Shown: positions 15,768 through 24,055, counted from the stretch's first letter. The stretch is 35,260 nucleotides of DNA from Lentisphaerae bacterium ADurb.BinA184 (GCA_002068325.1 MVZH01000014.1:1-35260); one strand, 5' to 3'. The notes: a model not told the origin generated them from the letters alone. Numbers and translations are program-made.

Positions 15768-18700
15768 TGAACCTCAGACCCCTGTGTGGCGAGCCGGTCG
15801 GCGGAGGTGGAGGCAAGGGGCGAGGCAAGCGGACGGCCCGCGGCCGGCGCCTCGTCTCCATGGTGGCCGGCGGCCTGGTGGCGGCGTCCGTCTCGGCGTC
15901 GGCGGCCGTGCCCGCGGAGTTCAAGCCCGAGTGGATCCCGCAGATCGCGGTGCCCCGGATGACGGCGGCGCCGGTCATTGACGGCACCCTCGACGCGACG
16001 GAGTGGCGCGAGGCGGCGGCGGTCAGCGGCGCGGCTGAAGGCAACAGGCTGATTCCGCGCCCGACCCTCTACTACCTCGGCTGGGATGCCGGCCACCTCT
16101 ACCTCGCCTGCCGCACCTATCTGCGCCCCGGCTACAAACCGATCATCCTGCACGGGCGCGCCGATGGACTCACCTACACCTTCGACGACGGCATGGAAAT
16201 GGTGTGGAAGCCCATGGGCAAGAACGTCATCAACCGCAACGCCGCCTACAAGTTCTTCGTCAACTGCCTGGGCTACAAGGGCGACACCAGCCGCGTCACG
16301 CTCGGGCAGATGTTCAAGGACTGGAACCCGCAGTTCAAGACCGCCTACCGGCTCACCGACCCCGGCACGGCGCCCGAGGGCGGCCGCTGGTGGGAGCTGG
16401 AGATGAGCTGCACGCCCGCCGACTTCGAGCTGAAGGGTGACCACCGGGCCGGCGACGAATGGCGCCTGATGCTGGGCTTCAACCACATCCCGGCCTGGAC
16501 ACAGGCGCGCATCCCCTGCCTCGGCTCCTACTTCGATGACACCGGAGGCGGTTACCCGCGCGCCACCCTCGTCGAGAACACGCCCGGCGTCCAGTTCATC
16601 ATGGACAGCCTCAAGAACCTCGCCACCGACGGCACCGCGGCCATGGCCATCAAGCTGTTCAACCCGACCGCCGCGGCGGCCGCCATCGAAGTCTCCGTGG
16701 ACGTGGCCGGCGTGATCGTCAAGACCGAGACGCTCGACGTGCCGGCCAACGGCGAGGCGACCTTCAAGCTGGACGAGAGGCTGCCGGCCGACGTCGTGGA
16801 CGGCATGGTCCGGGTTTCGGCCACCGCGGCCGGCAAGACGTTGCTCAGCTACACCGCCTTCTTCCAGAAAGGCTTCAAGCCGGAAATGCTGGCGCCCGTG
16901 AAGCCGCGAGATCCGAACCAGTTCGAGTTCAGGGTGAACTTCAGCCCCGTGCGCCGGCTGCTGAACGTGGCGGGCGACACGTGGTTCTTCGACGACCCGG
17001 CGGCCGCGGCCGCCATGGCGTGGAAGGTGTTTCCGCAGGGGGCGCCGGACAAGGCGATTGCCTCGGGCAAGGTTGAGCAGACCGTGCTCTGGCGTTTCCA
17101 GGAGCTGACGGAGTTGCCGGAGCTGGCGGTCGGCAAGTACACCGTTGAGGCCGTCATCACGATGAAGGATGGGGGGACGCGCGGCCCCATGAGCGCGACC
17201 ATCGAGAAGAAGGACGAAGCCAAGGAATACCCGCAGTGGTGGGGCAGGCGGTTCGGCGACGCGGATCAGGTGATCCCGCCGTTCACGGCAATCCGGGAGG
17301 CCGCGGCGGGGAAACCGGGCGAAGGGGACCCATCGCGTGACTTGGATCAGCCGGGCCGTCGCTTTTCGGTCTGGGGCCGGGAATATGCGCTGACGGGCCT
17401 CGGCCTGCCGGCGGGGTTGCAGTCCCAGGGTCGGGCCGTTCTGGCGGCGCCGGCGCGCCTGGTGGTGGTGCGCGATGGGCAGGAGGCCGTGGTCCCGCTC
17501 GGGGCCGCGACCGTCACCGAGGCCAAGGACTGGCGCGTGTGCTTCAAGGGCGACAGCGTCGGCGCCGGGCTGGCGTTCCACGCCGAAGGCTGGCTGGAAC
17601 AGGACGGACTGGTCTACGTGTCACTGACCTACGGGCCGCAGGCCAAGGATCCGGTGGCGGTGGAGGCGCTGCGCATCGAGTACCCCCTGGCCGAGGAGGA
17701 CGCCGACGCGCTCGTGTGCATCGGCCCGGGCGGCAATTACGCCAGCATGACCGCCATGCTGCTGCCGCGTGAGAAGCAGGGGCCGCTCTGGTCCACGCTG
17801 GTGACCGGTCAGCCGGGCGCGCGCATGGTCCGCGGCTCCTTCTACCCGACCGTCTGGGTGGGCAGCGAGCGGCGCGGTTTCGTGTGGTGGGCCGACAACG
17901 ACCGGGGTTGGTTCCCCGAGAATGACGTGCCTGCGCATGAAGTGGCGAGGGCCGCGGGGAAGGCGGCGAACGGCACGGAGGTCGTGCTGTGCAACCACAT
18001 CATCGGCAAGCCCGTCAGCCTGAGCGAACCGCGCACCATCGCCTTCAGCTACATGGCCACGCCGTTCCGCCCCTTCACCAAGGGCTGGCGTGCGGTCAAT
18101 GCCACCGACGACGGCACTTTTTCCGTGCCGCACCGCAGCGTGCGCCTGGACTCCAAGACCGGCCAGAAGGTCAACGCCGGCGGGGCGCAGATGAACTGGA
18201 TCCACCCGGAGTCGCGCTATCCCGAGGAATGGGACGCGCTCTGGGCCAAGCAGAAGACCACCGGTGACATGGGCTATGGCAGTGCCGACAGTTGGCGCAC
18301 CCGCCAGTGGTACGACCCCTACGCCGCCCGCAACGGCATCGGCTGGCATCACATGTCCTTCACCCTCCACAACTATGGGCCCAAGACCATCGAGGACAAC
18401 CTGCTGCAGTACTTCGCCCCCAGCGCCCGCTGGGACGATGAGCTGGACGACACGTTCATCAACTATGCGATGTACCTGTTCGACGGCGCGTTCGGCAAGG
18501 GCGGCGTCGTGCAGACCTACTGGGACATCACCTTTCCCAACCAAGACACCAACCCGGTCGGCGGCATGGCCTACCCGCTGCCAGACGGGCGGATACAGCC
18601 GGGTTACATCGGCTGGAACGCGCGCCGTTTCTACCAGCGCCTGCAGGCCCTCATGGCCACGCACAAGCTGGTGCCTGACGGCAACGGCGGCCACTCCACG

Positions 18701-19876
18701 CAGGCGTACCTGACCGTGGCCATGCCCTGGATGGACGCGGTGCTGGACGGCGAGCTGGGCTTCGACCTCGATGTTTCCGGCCGCGACTGGATCGACAACT
18801 ACCCGGTGGCCCGCATGCGCTCCATGTCCAGTCCGCACAACTGGGGCGTCCCGATCTGCTGGATGGGGCACCTGCTATCGGTGGACCCGAAGAAGGCCGA
18901 GCTGGCGCGCATCGCGCGGACCGAGTACATCTGGCTGCACGATTCCTGGAAGAACCCATACTGCGGGGACGGCCGCGTGGTCATGCCGGACACCCTTCTC
19001 GACTTCGGCCTCAACGGCGACGCCACCGCCTACCATCCCTACTGGCGCAACCCCTATGTCACCTCCGCCAACAAGAACCTGCTCGTCTCCCTCTGGCGGC
19101 TGGCCGACAGGGACGACACCGGCATGCGCGCCGAACCGACCGCCGGCCCGGTCGAGCGCGTGCTCATCGGCGTCTTCAACTACGAGCGGGCCAAGGAGCA
19201 GGAAGTGACCCTCACCATCGATCTGCAGGCGCTTGGGCTGCGGGTGCCCGGCACGGAGGTCGTGGCACGCGAGCTGTACGGTCCGGAGACTGGCGTGGCC
19301 AGCTATTACCGCGGCGACTCCGGCAACCACGCGGTGCCCAGCCTGTTCGCCATGGAATGCCGGCTGGATGCCGTTAGCGGCACGCTGTCGTTGCCGGCGT
19401 TGCCGCCGCACCGTGGCCGCTACATCGGCCTGCGCCTCGAGCGCAAGCCCCAGGTTGCCGGGCTCCACGAGCGGCTGAAGGCGCTGGCGGCCCAGGCTGG
19501 CGCGGCGACGCCGGTCGAGGTGCCGGAGGCGGCCCTGGTCTGGGGGGCCGCCGAGCCAGGGGCTGCGTTCCAGGAGGCGGGCAAGGTGCCGGGCGTGACG
19601 GCGGCGGGCCCGGGCGTCCAGGCCGCCGCCTGGGTATGGCCGGACCGCATCCTGCTGGCCGTCAGCAACACCGGCGACAAGCCGGCGACCGACAGTCTCG
19701 GCATTGATTTGGACAAGCTGGGGCTGACCCCCCGCCTGCCGTGGCAGGAGTTTGTCCGCCTGCGCGACTTCGGCCCGGTCGAGGGTTCCGTGACGCTGGA
19801 TTTCCACGGCCGCGGCCTGAAGCTGAAGAACCTGCCGCCCAAGTCCGTGCGCCTGGTCGGCATCCGGAGGTACTGA
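15767..19876 (+). CDS. Secreted CBM9/DUF6067-like glycoside hydrolase-like protein (copy 1)
   Basis: The start is the ATG at 15767, with AAGGAG 6 bases upstream, giving 1369 residues. An arginine-rich n-region (GKRTARGRRLVS) precedes a hydrophobic signal segment ending SASAAVPAEF. Residues 60-270 are CBM9-like (APVIDGTLDATEWREAA; YYLGWDAGHLYLACRTYL). From about 490, WWGRRFGDADQVIPPFT and RRFSVWGREYALTGLGLP match the DUF6067 family, which is related to GH123-type proteins. TYWDITFPNQDTNPVGG (about 920) aligns with YLDN in the paralogue at 26413-29817 and includes a candidate catalytic acid. The C-terminal 200 residues are beta-rich. It is probably exported and acts on an extracellular glycan. 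It is transcribed from the copied gntR promoter and translationally coupled to the remnant ORF, so it is probably under GntR control. Confidence 0.85.
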   Translation: MNLRPLCGEPVGGGGGKGRGKRTARGRRLVSMVAGGLVAASVSASAAVPAEFKPEWIPQIAVPRMTAAPVIDGTLDATEWREAAAVSGAAEGNRLIPRPTLYYLGWDAGHLYLACRTYLRPGYKPIILHGRADGLTYTFDDGMEMVWKPMGKNVINRNAAYKFFVNCLGYKGDTSRVTLGQMFKDWNPQFKTAYRLTDPGTAPEGGRWWELEMSCTPADFELKGDHRAGDEWRLMLGFNHIPAWTQARIPCLGSYFDDTGGGYPRATLVENTPGVQFIMDSLKNLATDGTAAMAIKLFNPTAAAAAIEVSVDVAGVIVKTETLDVPANGEATFKLDERLPADVVDGMVRVSATAAGKTLLSYTAFFQKGFKPEMLAPVKPRDPNQFEFRVNFSPVRRLLNVAGDTWFFDDPAAAAAMAWKVFPQGAPDKAIASGKVEQTVLWRFQELTELPELAVGKYTVEAVITMKDGGTRGPMSATIEKKDEAKEYPQWWGRRFGDADQVIPPFTAIREAAAGKPGEGDPSRDLDQPGRRFSVWGREYALTGLGLPAGLQSQGRAVLAAPARLVVVRDGQEAVVPLGAATVTEAKDWRVCFKGDSVGAGLAFHAEGWLEQDGLVYVSLTYGPQAKDPVAVEALRIEYPLAEEDADALVCIGPGGNYASMTAMLLPREKQGPLWSTLVTGQPGARMVRGSFYPTVWVGSERRGFVWWADNDRGWFPENDVPAHEVARAAGKAANGTEVVLCNHIIGKPVSLSEPRTIAFSYMATPFRPFTKGWRAVNATDDGTFSVPHRSVRLDSKTGQKVNAGGAQMNWIHPESRYPEEWDALWAKQKTTGDMGYGSADSWRTRQWYDPYAARNGIGWHHMSFTLHNYGPKTIEDNLLQYFAPSARWDDELDDTFINYAMYLFDGAFGKGGVVQTYWDITFPNQDTNPVGGMAYPLPDGRIQPGYIGWNARRFYQRLQALMATHKLVPDGNGGHSTQAYLTVAMPWMDAVLDGELGFDLDVSGRDWIDNYPVARMRSMSSPHNWGVPICWMGHLLSVDPKKAELARIARTEYIWLHDSWKNPYCGDGRVVMPDTLLDFGLNGDATAYHPYWRNPYVTSANKNLLVSLWRLADRDDTGMRAEPTAGPVERVLIGVFNYERAKEQEVTLTIDLQALGLRVPGTEVVARELYGPETGVASYYRGDSGNHAVPSLFAMECRLDAVSGTLSLPALPPHRGRYIGLRLERKPQVAGLHERLKALAAQAGAATPVEVPEAALVWGAAEPGAAFQEAGKVPGVTAAGPGVQAAAWVWPDRILLAVSNTGDKPATDSLGIDLDKLGLTPRLPWQEFVRLRDFGPVEGSVTLDFHGRGLKLKNLPPKSVRLVGIRRY

Positions 19877-20010
19877 CGGTGGGCATGGCCTGGATCCAAG
19901 GCGGAGCGTCGGCCGGCCACGGCGGGCGGCGTCACGCTGGCCCCGCATCGTCCGCACGGTCAAGGGCATTGACCTGCGCCTCCGGCCCATCAAGCACCGT
20001 CGCCAACCTG

Positions 20011-20179
20011 GATGATTCACAAAGGGGAGACGGAGGCAACGAAGGGTCTGCGTTGCAGGGGGTTGCCGCCCCGCGTGCGGTTGGGCGGCGGGGAACCGAC
20101 GGAACTGTCGCCATTTCGTAGGATATTGCGAACCAACAAGACGTGCCTCCGCCATCTCCGTCGCTCCGTTGTTCATGGG
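20011..20179. repeat. Imperfect inverted repeat in the gap after the DUF6067-like gene
   Basis: The 660-base gap 19877-20536 has no convincing gene. Its first 130 bases show nothing recognisable. A left arm near 20013-20042 (ACAAAGGGGAGACGGAGGCA) matches imperfectly the complement of a right arm at 20147-20179 (AACGGAGCGACGGAGATGGC). Between them is a GC-rich hairpin with GCCGCCC/GGGCGGC arms. This looks like a relic of a short dispersed repeat or miniature element. The gap then continues into the hairpin block at 20181 and the gntR copy 2 promoter. Confidence 0.4.
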
Positions 20180-20180
20180 G

Positions 20181-20392
20181 CGCTTGCAGAACCCCCGCGG
20201 ACAACAAGTGCCTCCTGCGATGGAGGGCGGACCTCCGTGTCCGCCAAGTCATACCCGAAGACCCGGTTTGCCACGGCGGAGCCCGGACGACACGGAGGTC
20301 GTCCCTCCAGCCCGGCAGACAACAGTCCGTGTCGGCGCCGGTGGAGGGCCGGGCTCCGTGCCGGCCGCTCATGCCGGGGTTCTGCAAGCCCC
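20181..20392. repeat. Composite hairpin repeat block, copy 2 (inverted relative to 10925-11132)
   Basis: It contains three hairpins with one loop theme and different stems: GGCGGACCTCCGTGTCCGCC (20226-20245), GGACGAC-ACGGAG-GTCGTCC (20285-20304, the loop read on the other strand is CTCCGT) and GGCCGGGCTCCGTGCCGGCC (20347-20366). Outer motifs CGCTTGCAGAAC and GCCGGGGTTCTGC bound the block. It is the reverse complement of the block after gntR copy 1, and it ends about 60 bases before the gntR copy 2 promoter. Confidence 0.8.
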
Positions 20393-20451
20393 TCTCATGA
20401 ATCGCCCAGGCCAGGGCCGTCTGAGGGGCCGGGTCTTTTTGCCCGCGGGGC

Positions 20452-20496
20452 TTGACAAGAGACCGGCCACATCTTATAGTTCTCCGCATATGATGT
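20452..20496 (+). promoter_or_regulatory. gntR copy 2 promoter and candidate operator
   Basis: TTGACA (20452-20457) and TATAGT (20475-20480) are 17 bases apart, a near-consensus sigma-70-type promoter. GCATATGATGT (20486-20496) follows at about the transcription start. The same elements in the same order occur at 15527-15570. Conservation of GCATATGATGT in two otherwise diverging copies makes it a candidate GntR binding site; that is inference. Confidence 0.6.
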
Positions 20497-20536
20497 TTCC
20501 GTCCAGCCTTTCCCGGGGTCAGGTTGGGGAGTCAGG

Positions 20537-21625
20537 ATGAGCACGCTTCCGAAACGGATTGCCAGGCAGTTGCGGCAGGACATCGTGTCGGGTCGCCTGC
20601 CGCCGGGGGCGCGGTTGCCGAACCGCGGCGCGTTGTGCCAGCGCTACGACGCCAGCCTGGTGACGGTGCAGGCGGCGGTCGAGGATCTGATCAAGGAGGG
20701 GTTCGTGACCGTCGGGGCGCGGATGCGCGGCTCGTTTGTCGCGGCGCGGCCGCCGCATCTGCACCACTACAAGCTGCTGTTTCCCTGTGACCCCAGCGTC
20801 CGCAGCGAGTTCTGGCGGGTGCTGCGCGACGAGGCGGCGCAGATGGGGGAGGAGAGCGACCGCGAGTTCTCGTTCTTCTACGGGCTGGACGGGCATCGCG
20901 ACATCGAGTCGTACCGCGATCTGGTCGAGGAGGTGAGGTCCGAGCGGGTGGCCGGGCTGATCTTCGCCTCGGGCGCGCTCGAGTTCCGGGGCACGCCGGT
21001 CCTCGACCAGCCGGGCATTCCGCGGGTGGGCATCGCCGCCGAATACGAGCTGCCCGGCATCCCGAGGCTGCACGTTGACTACGCCAGCTTCTTCGCCAAG
21101 GCGCTCGACGTACTGGTCGCCCAGGGGCGGCGGCGGCTTGCCGTGCTCTTCGGCGCCACGCCGACAGACGACAAGAGCGAGGTCGAGCGGCAATGCCGGG
21201 CCGCCATGGCCGCGCGCGGCCTGGAGGTCAACCCGCTGTGGCAACAGTTCGTTGATGTGCGGAGTCCGCAGTCGGCCCGCCGCTGTGTCCGCCTGCTGTT
21301 GCATGGCCCTGCCGACGACCGCCCCGACGGCCTGATCCTGGCCGACGACAACTCCATCCCGGCCGCCACCCGGGGCCTGCGCGAGACCGGCCTGCGGACT
21401 CCGCACGATCTGACCGTGGTCGCCCTGGCCAACTTCCCGGTCGGCATCCGGGCGGCAGTGCCGGTGGCGCGGATCGGTTTTGATGTCCCGGCCATGCTCA
21501 ACACCCTGGCCACCTGGGTTGATCAGTTGCGCAACGGCGGCAAGCCGCCGAAGTTCCAGTCGGTTCCGGCCATCGGCGAGGACGAATACCGACGGAGATA
21601 CAACCAACGGCCCGAGAAACGGTAA
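20537..21625 (+). CDS. GntR-family regulator with LacI-like effector domain (copy 2)
   Basis: The start is the ATG at 20537, with GGGGAG 5 bases upstream, giving 362 residues. The winged helix is residues 5-72 (LRQDIVSGRLPPGARLPNRG; VTVQAAVEDLIKEGFVTVGA). The LacI-like domain runs from about 76 to the end (VAGLIFASGALEF; RPDGLILADDNSIPAATRGL; VVALANFPVGIRAAVPVARI). It is paralogous to the 9823-10902 gene, and its promoter and first 40 codons are also duplicated at 15523-15732. The next gene, a PEP-CTERM protein, starts 14 bases after its stop, so the two are probably co-transcribed. It is likely a sugar-responsive repressor of nearby hydrolase genes. Which genes each paralogue controls cannot be read from sequence alone. 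Confidence 0.9.
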   Translation: MSTLPKRIARQLRQDIVSGRLPPGARLPNRGALCQRYDASLVTVQAAVEDLIKEGFVTVGARMRGSFVAARPPHLHHYKLLFPCDPSVRSEFWRVLRDEAAQMGEESDREFSFFYGLDGHRDIESYRDLVEEVRSERVAGLIFASGALEFRGTPVLDQPGIPRVGIAAEYELPGIPRLHVDYASFFAKALDVLVAQGRRRLAVLFGATPTDDKSEVERQCRAAMAARGLEVNPLWQQFVDVRSPQSARRCVRLLLHGPADDRPDGLILADDNSIPAATRGLRETGLRTPHDLTVVALANFPVGIRAAVPVARIGFDVPAMLNTLATWVDQLRNGGKPPKFQSVPAIGEDEYRRRYNQRPEKR

Positions 21626-21639
21626 GCGGAGGAACGCCC

Positions 21640-22902
21640 ATGGTGACCAGTCGGCAGGAAATGTCCCAGGCAACGAAGGTGTCCGAGTCCCCAACCGCCG
21701 CAAGGCAAACCCAGAAGGAAGTCAGCATGGATCGGCAGCATGGACAGATGACTCTCGGCAGCGGCAAGTTCTTGGCGGGATGGCTGGCGGGTGCGGTGGT
21801 TGTCTTGGCCTCTGCAACACTGCTCGCGTTGCCTGTCTCCTGGGACTATGGCGCCGGCACCAGCGCCTGGGGCACCGCCCAGGGCGGCGCCAACCTCAAC
21901 TGGAGTGGCGACCTCACCCCCAGTGCCGGCGACAATGTGACCCTCGGCACGGCCCACACCGTCAACTACGACACCGCGATCTATCCAGCCGGCAGCGAGC
22001 TGCAGCGACTCAACCTCACGGGCGGGGGCACCCTGAACATCTCACAGAACATGAACATCAAGGACACGGCCGACGGGGGCTGGACCACGCAGGCCTTGAA
22101 CGTCACGAACGGCACGGTGAATCATACAGCCGGCGCTGTTGTGGTGGACGATACCGAGACTGACTACGCCGATGCGGTCATCACGGGCAGCAACGCGGTC
22201 TACAACCTGTCCGGTGGGTCCCTGACCATCGCCAGCCAAGGCCAAAGAGCCCGCTTGTACGTCCAGAACGGAGCCAAACTCAACGTCTCCGGCGGCGAGC
22301 TTTACGTGACAGGCGATACCGCCGCGCTGCACTTTCCGGCCGAGTGGCCGATCGGAAGCGGGACTCCGACCGTGAACTTCACCGCGGGGAAAGTCGCCAT
22401 CACCGGGGGGGCAATACTCCACACGGGAACCTTCGCCTACGCCGCTCCCGGCGGCGGACTCGGTGTCTCGGCGACTAGCGGCTTCACGGTGGGCAACGGC
22501 ACCGGCACAGCGGACACCACCCTCAGCGTCCTCGGCGCCCCCGTGGTCAACACCCTGAGCCTCACAGGAGCCTCCAACGACCTGGTTTTCATGAGTGACG
22601 GCAGGTATCTGGTGACGATCAACTCGGCCGGGGATCTGTTCCTGAATGTGAGTGGAGACGTGCAGCTGGGCGGGCTGCTCGAGGTCGTTGATCTGTCCGG
22701 GGCGCGCGGCACGGCCTGGACGGTCCTTAGCGCGTCGGCCCCGATGACAGGGGCTTTTGCGTCGCTCGACCTGCCGGACGGCTTCTCCGTGATCGATAAC
22801 GGCTCGGCGACCGGCAGATTCACGATCTATTCGGTCCCCGAGCCGGCCAGCCTCGGCCTGCTGGCCGTGGGCGCGCTGGCCCTGGCCCGGCGGCGGCGGT
22901 AG
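21640..22902 (+). CDS. PEP-CTERM secreted protein (copy 2)
   Basis: The ATG at 21640 has a strong GGAGG 7 bases upstream and gives 420 residues. An ATG at 21727 (391 residues) has AAGGAA upstream and puts the signal peptide (FLAGWLAGAVVVLASATLLA) nearer the N-terminus, so either could be the true start. The body is low in charge and rich in G, T, N and S, with repeated short strands (LNLTGGGTLNISQNMNI; LNVTNGTVNHTAGAV; YNLSGGSLTIASQG) like autotransporter-type beta-helix passenger proteins. It ends in VPEPASLGLLAVGALALA followed by RRRR, a complete PEP-CTERM sorting signal ending exactly at the basic cluster. It lies 14 bases after gntR copy 2, so it is probably co-regulated. Expected location is the cell surface or matrix; function unknown. 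Confidence 0.85.
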   Translation: MVTSRQEMSQATKVSESPTAARQTQKEVSMDRQHGQMTLGSGKFLAGWLAGAVVVLASATLLALPVSWDYGAGTSAWGTAQGGANLNWSGDLTPSAGDNVTLGTAHTVNYDTAIYPAGSELQRLNLTGGGTLNISQNMNIKDTADGGWTTQALNVTNGTVNHTAGAVVVDDTETDYADAVITGSNAVYNLSGGSLTIASQGQRARLYVQNGAKLNVSGGELYVTGDTAALHFPAEWPIGSGTPTVNFTAGKVAITGGAILHTGTFAYAAPGGGLGVSATSGFTVGNGTGTADTTLSVLGAPVVNTLSLTGASNDLVFMSDGRYLVTINSAGDLFLNVSGDVQLGGLLEVVDLSGARGTAWTVLSASAPMTGAFASLDLPDGFSVIDNGSATGRFTIYSVPEPASLGLLAVGALALARRRR

Positions 22903-22912
22903 GGCAAGGCGG

Positions 22913-22928
22913 CGGGAGATGGCGGAGC
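22913..22928 (+). repeat. Leader motif of array A
   Basis: GGCGGGAGATGGCGGA sits directly before the 10-nt array A. The same 16 bases with one change (GGCGGGAGATGCCGGA) stand directly before array C at 26250-26265. A shared leader at both arrays suggests one element type with a defined left end. Confidence 0.6.
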
Positions 22929-22930
22929 CA

Positions 22931-23070
22931 GTCGAAGCCAGTCGAAACCAGTCGGAACCTGTCGAGACCTGTCGACACCCATCGAGACCTTTCGATAGGA
23001 ACCGATAGGACTCGACAGGAATCGACAGGAACCGCCAGGATCAGCCAGGCCTCGGCAGGCCTCGACAACA
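22931..23070. repeat. 10-nt TCGA array A, upstream of the four-helix-bundle gene
   Basis: Fourteen consecutive 10-base units are in perfect phase. The first six are of the type GTCGARACCT (CC-type); from 22991 the units are of the type CTCGACAGGA (GG-type). The two types are reverse complements over eight of ten bases, so the array can fold back as 8-bp helices separated by 2x2 purine-rich mismatches. The turn contains a 24-base stretch (22982-23005) identical to one in array C. There are no unique spacers and no repeats of CRISPR length. It fills the gap between the PEP-CTERM gene and the four-helix-bundle gene. Confidence 0.85.
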
Positions 23071-23099
23071 TTTCGCACCCCAGAGGAGCAAGGCGCGCC

Positions 23100-23834
23100 A
23101 TGCAGTTCGACAAGCCAGGCGGCTTCCGCTGGCTGGACTCCTGGGTGATGGGCAGCATCGTGCAGCTCGGCACCTTCCGCTTCTGCGAGAGGTTTCTGAC
23201 CCGTGACCTCGACCCGACTGGCCGCCAGTACGACCAGATGACCCAGGCGGCCCGCTCGGGCGTGATGAACAATGTCGAGGGCAACGAACGCACCAGCACC
23301 TCGAAAGAGACCGAGATGAGGCTGACCAATGTCGCCCATGCCAGCCTCTCGGAGCTGAAGGGCGACTTTGAGAAGTGGCTGCTGCGCCTCCGGCTGGTGC
23401 CGTGGCCCATCGATTCCGAGGACTCGCAGCGCATCTACTCGCTGCGGCTCGACCGGCCGGACTATGGCAAGGACGTGGTGCGCGATTCGTGCCTTCACGT
23501 CCTGACGCAGAAGGCCAAGTTCGACCGTTGGCTTGAAGCCGACGATCATGAGATGGTGGCCAACTGCCTGCTGATCCTGCTCAGCCGGACGATCAACATG
23601 CTGGGCCACCAGTTGCAGTCCCAGGGCAGGAAATTCGCCGGGCGAGGCGGTTTCCGCGAGCGACTCACCGAGATTCGCGTCGAGGCGCGGGCGGCGCAGG
23701 ATGGGGCGCCGACATGTCCGGACTGCGGTGCCCCGATGAGGAGACGCCAGGCCGGCAGCGGGCGGAACGCCGGGGCGGAGTTCTGGGGTTGCACCGGCTA
23801 CCCCAAGTGCCACGGAGTGCGGCAGATCGAATGA
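23100..23834 (+). CDS. Four-helix-bundle protein with C-terminal topoisomerase-type zinc ribbon
   Basis: The start is the ATG at 23100 with GAGGAG about 11 bases upstream, giving 244 residues. Residues 15-165 are helical and resemble the S23/intervening-sequence four-helix-bundle family (TIGR02436-like): [20 protein letters not shown] (50-69), then [20 protein letters not shown]. Family relatives are encoded inside 23S rRNA intervening sequences or beside reverse transcriptases (the Avd protein of diversity-generating retroelements) and bind nucleic acid. Residues 206-237 form a C4 zinc ribbon as in type IA topoisomerases: CPDCGAPM with C206 and C209, and GCTGYPKC with C231 and C237. This matches what has been called a four-helix-bundle suffix architecture. 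The gene is tightly bracketed by arrays A and B and has nothing in common with the carbohydrate genes. It is probably a nucleic-acid-binding protein acting on the arrays or their transcript; that is inference. Confidence 0.85.
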   Translation: MQFDKPGGFRWLDSWVMGSIVQLGTFRFCERFLTRDLDPTGRQYDQMTQAARSGVMNNVEGNERTSTSKETEMRLTNVAHASLSELKGDFEKWLLRLRLVPWPIDSEDSQRIYSLRLDRPDYGKDVVRDSCLHVLTQKAKFDRWLEADDHEMVANCLLILLSRTINMLGHQLQSQGRKFAGRGGFRERLTEIRVEARAAQDGAPTCPDCGAPMRRRQAGSGRNAGAEFWGCTGYPKCHGVRQIE

Positions 23835-23850
23835 GCGGGTTGGGGCAAGA

Positions 23851-24030
23851 CCTGTCGAAACCCATCGGGACCTGTCGAAACCTGTCGAGACCCATCGAGC
23901 CCTTTCGACAGGCATCGGCAGGAATCGACAGGACTCGCCAGGAACCGACGGGCCTCGGCAGGACTCGCCAGGAACCGACGGGCCTCGGCAGGCCTCGGCA
24001 GGAACCGCCAGGCATCGATAGGCATCGGCA
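23851..24030. repeat. 10-nt TCGA array B, downstream of the four-helix-bundle gene
   Basis: Eighteen in-phase 10-base units begin 16 bases after the four-helix-bundle stop. Six CC-type units (CCTGTCGAAA, CCCATCGGGA and similar) are followed by twelve GG-type units (GGAATCGACA, GGCCTCGGCA and similar), with the turn at 23901-23911 (CCTTTCGACAGG). Units 23931-23960 are repeated exactly at 23961-23990, so the array grows by whole-unit duplication. It ends about 25 bases before the prepilin start and therefore occupies that gene's 5' leader. Confidence 0.85.
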
Positions 24031-24055
24031 GACATCCAAGGACAGGCCCCTCGAC

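Noticed and set aside
22931..24030. The 10-nt arrays as a CRISPR
   Set aside because: There are no unique spacers, the unit is only 10 bases, unit polarity switches inside the array, and no cas gene is present.
23714..24055. Longer N-terminus of the prepilin frame from 23714
   Set aside because: It would overlap the end of the four-helix-bundle gene and run through array B; the prepilin signal starts exactly at 24056.
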